This document shows positions 60,116 to 64,000 of a stretch of DNA of 64,000 bases, in pieces (positions within the stretch are counted from its first letter, which is position 1; each line of letters begins with the position of its first letter). Under the pieces are notes generated by a model. That model saw only the letters and a program-made list of their open reading frames with translations. It was not told where the DNA came from and searched no databases. Source of the DNA: Arthrobacter sp. Soil763 (GTDB taxonomy: Bacteria; Actinomycetota; Actinomycetes; Actinomycetales; Micrococcaceae); the NCBI RefSeq assembly GCF_001428365.1, contig NZ_LMSH01000002.1, forward strand, positions 387,049-451,048, written 5' to 3'. The position numbers and the translations under genes are program-made.

Positions 60116-61564
60116 GTGTCCAACTCGGCCGAAACCTCGCCTCAAACTCCGTCCAAGCGTCCCCTCCGCGTTGCGATCGTCGGCGCCGGACCGGCCGGTG
60201 TCTACGCCGCGGACATCCTGACCAAGTCCAACGAGGTCAAGGACGGCGACTTCGAAGTCAGCATCGACCTGTTCGAGGCGTACCCGGCACCCTACGGCCT
60301 GATCCGCTACGGCGTCGCCCCGGACCACCCGCGCATCAAGGGCATCGTCAACGCCCTGCACAAGGTCCTGGACCGCGGCGACATCCGCTTCCTCGGCAAC
60401 GTCACCTACGGCCGGGACCTGACCCTGCATGATTTCCGCGCCTTCTACGACGCCGTCATCTTCGCCACCGGCGCCATCAAGGACGCGGACCTGGACATCC
60501 CCGGCGTCGACCTTGAGGGCTCCTTCGGCGGCGCCGACTTCGTCTCCTGGTACGACGGGCACCCGGACGTGCCCCGCGACTGGCCGCTGGAGGCCAAGGA
60601 AATCGCCGTGATCGGCAACGGCAACGTCGCGCTGGACGTGGCCCGGATGCTGGTCAAGCACGCCGACGACCTGCTGGTCACGGAAATCCCGGACAACGTC
60701 TACCAAGCGCTGAAGGCCTCGCCCGTCACCGACGTGCACGTCTTCGGCCGCCGCGGCCCGGCCCAGGTGAAGTTCACCCCGCTGGAACTCCGGGAACTCA
60801 GCCACGCCCGCGACGTCGACATCGTCCTCTACCCGGAAGACTTCGAGTTCGACGAGGCCTCCGACGAAGCGATCCGGACGAACAACCAGATCAAGACCAT
60901 GGTCAACACCCTCGGCAACTGGCTGGTCGAGGAGCACGCGGAGGCCGAGGAGCCGTCCTCCCGGCGGCTGCACCTGCACTTCCTGCACAACCCCGTCGAG
61001 ATCTACGACGACGCCGCGCACCCCGGCAAGGTAGCCGGGATCAAGTTCGAACGGATGCAGCTGGACGGCACGGGCAACGCCAAGGGCACCGGCGAATTCG
61101 TGGACTACCCGGTCCAGGCGGTCTACCGGGCCATCGGGTATCACGGGTCGCCGCTGGCGGAGCTGGAATACGACGCGCGGCGCGGCGTCATCCCCAACGA
61201 CGGCGGCCGCGTGCTGGACGCCGACGGCAAGCCCGTGCCGGGCATCTACGCCACCGGCTGGATCAAGCGCGGGCCGGTCGGCCTGATCGGCCACACCAAG
61301 GGCGACGCCCTCGAAACCATCGGCTTCCTGCTCGAGGACCGGCTGACCCTGCCGCCGGCCCAGAACCCCGATCCGCAGGCCATCATCGACCTGCTGGAGG
61401 CGCGCGGCATCGAATACACGACCTGGGAGGGCTGGAACCGGCTGGACGCGCACGAGCTGGAGCTCGGCGCGGAGTGGTCCGCGGCGGACGGATCCGACGG
61501 CGTCATCCGCGAACGCATCAAGGTCGTGCCGCGGGACGAAATGATCCGGATCTCCCGCGGCTGA
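60116..61564 (+). CDS. FprA-type ferredoxin--NADP+ reductase (copy 2)
   Basis: 482-aa paralogue of the reductase at 48114-49568 and alignable over its whole length. Seen: FAD motif VAIVGAGPAGVYAADILTKS (about residues 18-37), NADP motif IAVIGNGNVALDVARMLVKH, VHVFGRRGPAQVKFTPLELR and the same C-terminal GIYATGWIKRGPVGLIGHTK. The proteins differ mostly in the N-terminal tail, in the segment before SSRRLHLHFLHNPVEIYDDA, and at the C-terminus. Not linked to sulfur genes; divergent from rarD. GTG 60116 follows AGAAGGG. A TAGAAT at 60054-60059 may be the -10. Confidence 0.92.
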   Translation: MSNSAETSPQTPSKRPLRVAIVGAGPAGVYAADILTKSNEVKDGDFEVSIDLFEAYPAPYGLIRYGVAPDHPRIKGIVNALHKVLDRGDIRFLGNVTYGRDLTLHDFRAFYDAVIFATGAIKDADLDIPGVDLEGSFGGADFVSWYDGHPDVPRDWPLEAKEIAVIGNGNVALDVARMLVKHADDLLVTEIPDNVYQALKASPVTDVHVFGRRGPAQVKFTPLELRELSHARDVDIVLYPEDFEFDEASDEAIRTNNQIKTMVNTLGNWLVEEHAEAEEPSSRRLHLHFLHNPVEIYDDAAHPGKVAGIKFERMQLDGTGNAKGTGEFVDYPVQAVYRAIGYHGSPLAELEYDARRGVIPNDGGRVLDADGKPVPGIYATGWIKRGPVGLIGHTKGDALETIGFLLEDRLTLPPAQNPDPQAIIDLLEARGIEYTTWEGWNRLDAHELELGAEWSAADGSDGVIRERIKVVPRDEMIRISRG

Positions 61565-61680
61565 CCCCGCAGCCTCCGCTTCCGGCGAGGCTCTGGCGGG
61601 GGTCCGGAACGCCCCGTACACTCGATGAAAACGTCGGTGCCGTTGTCGCGCGCCGCGAGGTGCCCGTCAATGGGAGTTCA

Positions 61681-63084
61681 ATGAGGAATTCGGTCGAGCC
61701 GACAGCCGTGCGCGCTTCCGGCGCCGGCCTGGACCCGGAAGCCCGCCAGCCCTACGCCCGCGCCGGGCACGAGCAGCTGGGCTCCCTGGGCGCCGGCCTG
61801 GTGCAGGTGCCGGGATTGCGGAGCCTGATCCGTGAATCCTGGCAACGGTCCGCGCAGCTGCACGCCAACCCGGATAACCCGGAAGCGCCCCTGGCCATGG
61901 ACCGCGAGGAACTCGAGGAATACCGCCGGCAGCATCCGCTGGCCGCGATCATGCCGGTGATCCACAAGCTGCTGGTCCTCCCCAGCCATGACAGCGGCAT
62001 GCTGGTGGCCGTCGGGGATGAGGTGGGCCGCTTGCTGTGGGTCGAGGGGGACCCGGCCATGCAGCGCCGTGCCGAGGGGATGATGTTCGTCCCCGGCGCC
62101 GACTGGTCCGAGGCCACCGTGGGCACGAGCGCCCCGGGCACCGCCCTGGCCCTGGGCCGCGGCATCCAGATCGCCGGTGCCGAGCACTACAAACGTTCCG
62201 TGCATCCGTGGAGTTGCACCGCCGTCCCGTTCCACGACCCGGACTCCGGCGCGCTGCTGGGCGTCGTTGACATCACCGGCACCGAATCCGCGGTCGCGCC
62301 GCATACCCTCTCCCTGGTCGAAGCGACCGTCGCCGCAGCCCAGGCGCACCTGCGGGTCGAACGCCTCCAGCTGGCGGCTGCCCGCCACGCTTCACCGGCA
62401 CGACGCCGGCCGGCGGCGGCCGTTGCCGGCAGCGGTTCCGTGACGGCGGCGGCAATGGCCGCGGTCCCGGGCCGTCCCGGCAGTCTGTACCGGAACAGCC
62501 TGCAGCTGCTCGGGCGCGACCAGGCCGTGCTCAGCCTCGACGGCGGCACCGTCACCCTCTCGGCCCGGCACAGCGAAATCCTCGCCCTGCTGAGCGCCCA
62601 CCCGAACGGCCTGTCCGCCGAGCAACTGAGCGCGCTGCTCTACCCCGGGGACGGATCCACCATGACCCTGCGCGCCGAAATGGTGCGGCTGCGCAAGGTG
62701 CTGCTGCAGCTCAACCCCGATGCTGTCCCGGAGTCCCGTCCCTACCGGCTTCGGGTGGACCTCATGCCGGACTTCGGCCAGGTGCTCAGCTGCCTGCAGC
62801 GCGGGGCACACCGGATCGCGCTGGAAATCTACCGCGGGGCAGTCCTGCCCCGGTCCGAAGCCCCCGGCGTCACCGAACTCCGCGGACGGGTCTCGCGGCT
62901 GCTGCGGGAGGCGGTCCTGACGGACGGCAGCGCCGAATCGCTCCTGAAATACGCGCAGCTGCCCGAGGCGCGGGACGACGTCGAGGTCCGTACCACGGCG
63001 CTGAAGCTGCTGCCGCCGCGCTCACCGAAGCGGTCCGCCGTCGTCGCGGACCTGGAGCGGCTCGAGACGGAACTCAGCGCCTGA
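61681..63084 (+). CDS. GAF domain transcriptional regulator (AcoR-like N-terminus, no AAA+ domain)
   Basis: 467-aa regulator. Seen: LIRESWQRSAQLHANPDNPE (about residues 48-67), a GAF domain (about 85-220) with LLWVEGDPAMQRRAEGMMFV, GADWSEATVGTSAPGTALAL and CTAVPFHDPDSGALLGVVDI, then an Ala-rich linker and a winged-helix part with LSARHSEILALLSAHPNGLS and ALLYPGDGSTMTLRAEMVRL (about 301-350). The N-terminus resembles AcoR-type sigma-54 activators, but the AAA+ module is absent and a different DNA-binding region takes its place. The regulated genes are unknown. Confidence 0.82.
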   Translation: MRNSVEPTAVRASGAGLDPEARQPYARAGHEQLGSLGAGLVQVPGLRSLIRESWQRSAQLHANPDNPEAPLAMDREELEEYRRQHPLAAIMPVIHKLLVLPSHDSGMLVAVGDEVGRLLWVEGDPAMQRRAEGMMFVPGADWSEATVGTSAPGTALALGRGIQIAGAEHYKRSVHPWSCTAVPFHDPDSGALLGVVDITGTESAVAPHTLSLVEATVAAAQAHLRVERLQLAAARHASPARRRPAAAVAGSGSVTAAAMAAVPGRPGSLYRNSLQLLGRDQAVLSLDGGTVTLSARHSEILALLSAHPNGLSAEQLSALLYPGDGSTMTLRAEMVRLRKVLLQLNPDAVPESRPYRLRVDLMPDFGQVLSCLQRGAHRIALEIYRGAVLPRSEAPGVTELRGRVSRLLREAVLTDGSAESLLKYAQLPEARDDVEVRTTALKLLPPRSPKRSAVVADLERLETELSA

Positions 63085-63112
63085 ACCGCGCCGCACCGCA
63101 GCCGGTGCACAC

Positions 63113-63156
63113 AAAGGAAGTCCCCGCCGGCGTTCGCGCCGGCGGGGACTTCCTTT
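63113..63156. terminator. Bidirectional terminator with TTCG tetraloop
   Basis: Perfect 20-bp stem (63113-63132 / 63137-63156) closed by TTCG, followed by TCCT, and preceded by an A-run on the left for the opposite strand. It separates convergent genes. Confidence 0.9.
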
Positions 63157-63168
63157 TCCTGGGGTGTA

Positions 63169-64000
63169 CTAGTTGATGCGCCCGGCCCAGAGGTCGTCGA
63201 AGCTGACGGTCAGCGGGGTGGGTGTTCCGGTGGTGCTGAGGTAGCTGTAGATGCCGATTCCTCCTGCGGTCTGCAGTGCGGCGGTGCTGTCGGTTGTGGT
63301 CAGTTGCCAGTTGGCCGGTTCCGTGGTTCCGGTCTTCCAGACCTTGGCCTGGATGGTGGTGGGTGAGGTTCCGGTGACTTGCAGCCGGAGTTGCAGCCGG
63401 TCTCCGGTGTTGAACGTCAGTCCGGAGATTGTCGCGGCTTTCATGTTGGTGTTCGTGCTGCGGGTCAGGTGCAGGCTTACGGCTCCGGCGGAGTTCACCA
63501 CCACCCGTGCGCCGTAGGTGTCGGCTCCGACCCGCCGGCCGAGCAGGCCGGTGTAGATGCTGCTGGCGGTCGGCCGGTTGAAGCCGATCGTTGCCCGCAC
63601 TTCCGTGTCGGTGGAGGAAACACCGTCAAGGTAGGCGTAGCGGTTGGAGGCAGCCGGGCTGGATATGGTGGCGGCGCTGCCGTTGACGGCGAAGTTTGAT
63701 GCCGTCCCGGACAGGGTCCAGGGGCCGCCGGTTTCCGCTGTGCCCAGGCCGCCGCTGATCGTGCGGGTGAAGGTGTCCTGGGCCAGGACCTCGCCCGCCG
63801 GCGGTGCGGTGACAGTCACCGGATGGCTGACCGTGTCCTTCGCGCCGCCGTTATCGGTCACGGTCAGGGTGACCGTGTAGGTTCCGGCGGCGGCGTAGGC
63901 GTGGTTCGCCGTCACCCCGGTCCCGGTACTGCCGTCGCCGAAGTCCCAGGCGTACGAGGAGATCGTTCCGTCCGAGTCCGTCGAACCGGCCCCGTTCACG
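63169..64000 (-). CDS. PKD-domain surface protein, C-terminal part (cut by window edge)
   Basis: At least 276 residues, open to the right edge, so the N-terminus is missing. Seen: a PKD repeat STDSDGTISSYAWDFGDGST continuing to HAYAAAGTYTVTLTVTDNGG (first 55 visible residues), a short Pro linker, then a jelly-roll-like domain (LAQDTFTRTISGGLGTAETG, TGLLGRRVGADTYGARVVVN) rich in Ser/Thr and beta-strands, ending VSFDDLWAGRIN. This pairing is frequent in large secreted Arthrobacter proteins that bind or degrade polysaccharide. No catalytic domain is visible in this part. Confidence 0.85.
   Translation of the reverse strand, partial: VNGAGSTDSDGTISSYAWDFGDGSTGTGVTANHAYAAAGTYTVTLTVTDNGGAKDTVSHPVTVTAPPAGEVLAQDTFTRTISGGLGTAETGGPWTLSGTASNFAVNGSAATISSPAASNRYAYLDGVSSTDTEVRATIGFNRPTASSIYTGLLGRRVGADTYGARVVVNSAGAVSLHLTRSTNTNMKAATISGLTFNTGDRLQLRLQVTGTSPTTIQAKVWKTGTTEPANWQLTTTDSTAALQTAGGIGIYSYLSTTGTPTPLTVSFDDLWAGRIN

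Overview
The window is a GC-rich chromosomal segment from an actinobacterium, most likely Arthrobacter or a close relative in the Micrococcaceae. The basis is GC-ending codons, menaquinone genes, a paa cluster, an Lrp-linked bkd operon, ferredoxin-type sulfite reductase with an iron-sulfur APS reductase, and many genes whose -10 box (TANNNT) lies 6-7 nt before the start codon, as in leaderless transcripts. No tRNA, rRNA, transposase, phage gene or CRISPR array was seen. The segment reads as core or stable accessory chromosome.

Layout. 1-4.3 kb: paaABCDE (paaA cut by the window edge) and a PaaG-type isomerase for aerobic phenylacetate degradation. 4.4-5.3 kb: galU. 5.4-9.9 kb: Lrp regulator divergent from a three-gene 2-oxoacid dehydrogenase (bkd) operon. 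10-18.4 kb: metallo-beta-lactamase fold hydrolase, ParA-like ATPase, GAF-ANTAR regulator, MFS carrier, flavin monooxygenase with its TetR regulator, PAP2 phosphatase, menC. 18.5-24.4 kb: phoX behind a PHO box, argS, menD. 24.6-28.2 kb: AbiEi/DUF559-like protein and a polar amino acid ABC transporter. 28.4-33.1 kb: menF, menG, menJ-like reductase and a polyprenyl diphosphate synthase. 33.5-35.6 kb: second DUF559-like protein, SUKH-like acidic protein, TRIC channel. 35.6-49.6 kb: a sulfur assimilation region (chelatase, sirA, cysH, cysD, cysN, then after a GYD/rtcB pair an ssuABC-type importer, cysG and an FprA reductase). 49.7-53.8 kb: topoisomerase IB, DUF1206 protein, small membrane protein, PucR regulator. 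54-56.8 kb: patD-gabT for putrescine/GABA catabolism. 56.9-64 kb: lipoprotein, UspA, RarD, second FprA, GAF regulator and a PKD surface protein cut by the right edge.

How the genes work together. The sulfur region forms a pathway: sulfonate-type uptake, sulfate activation (CysDN), APS reduction (CysH), sulfite reduction (SirA), siroheme supply (CysG plus a CbiX-type chelatase) and ferredoxin reduction (FprA). Three of its transcription units share one leaderless promoter architecture, with a TGA-N6-GTTTC-type box exactly 57 nt before the first ATG. One of these promoters drives a 22-codon leader peptide ending in Cys-Arg-Arg-Arg. The men genes and the polyprenyl synthase supply menaquinone.

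The strongest unexpected signal is a palindromic element of about 102-104 bp present twice, in the same reading frame, inside two unrelated genes: the linker of the E2 acyltransferase and the N-terminus of cysD. Arm spacing is identical and stem changes are compensatory. Intergenic hairpin families with a 32-nt period are a second unexplained repeat signal.
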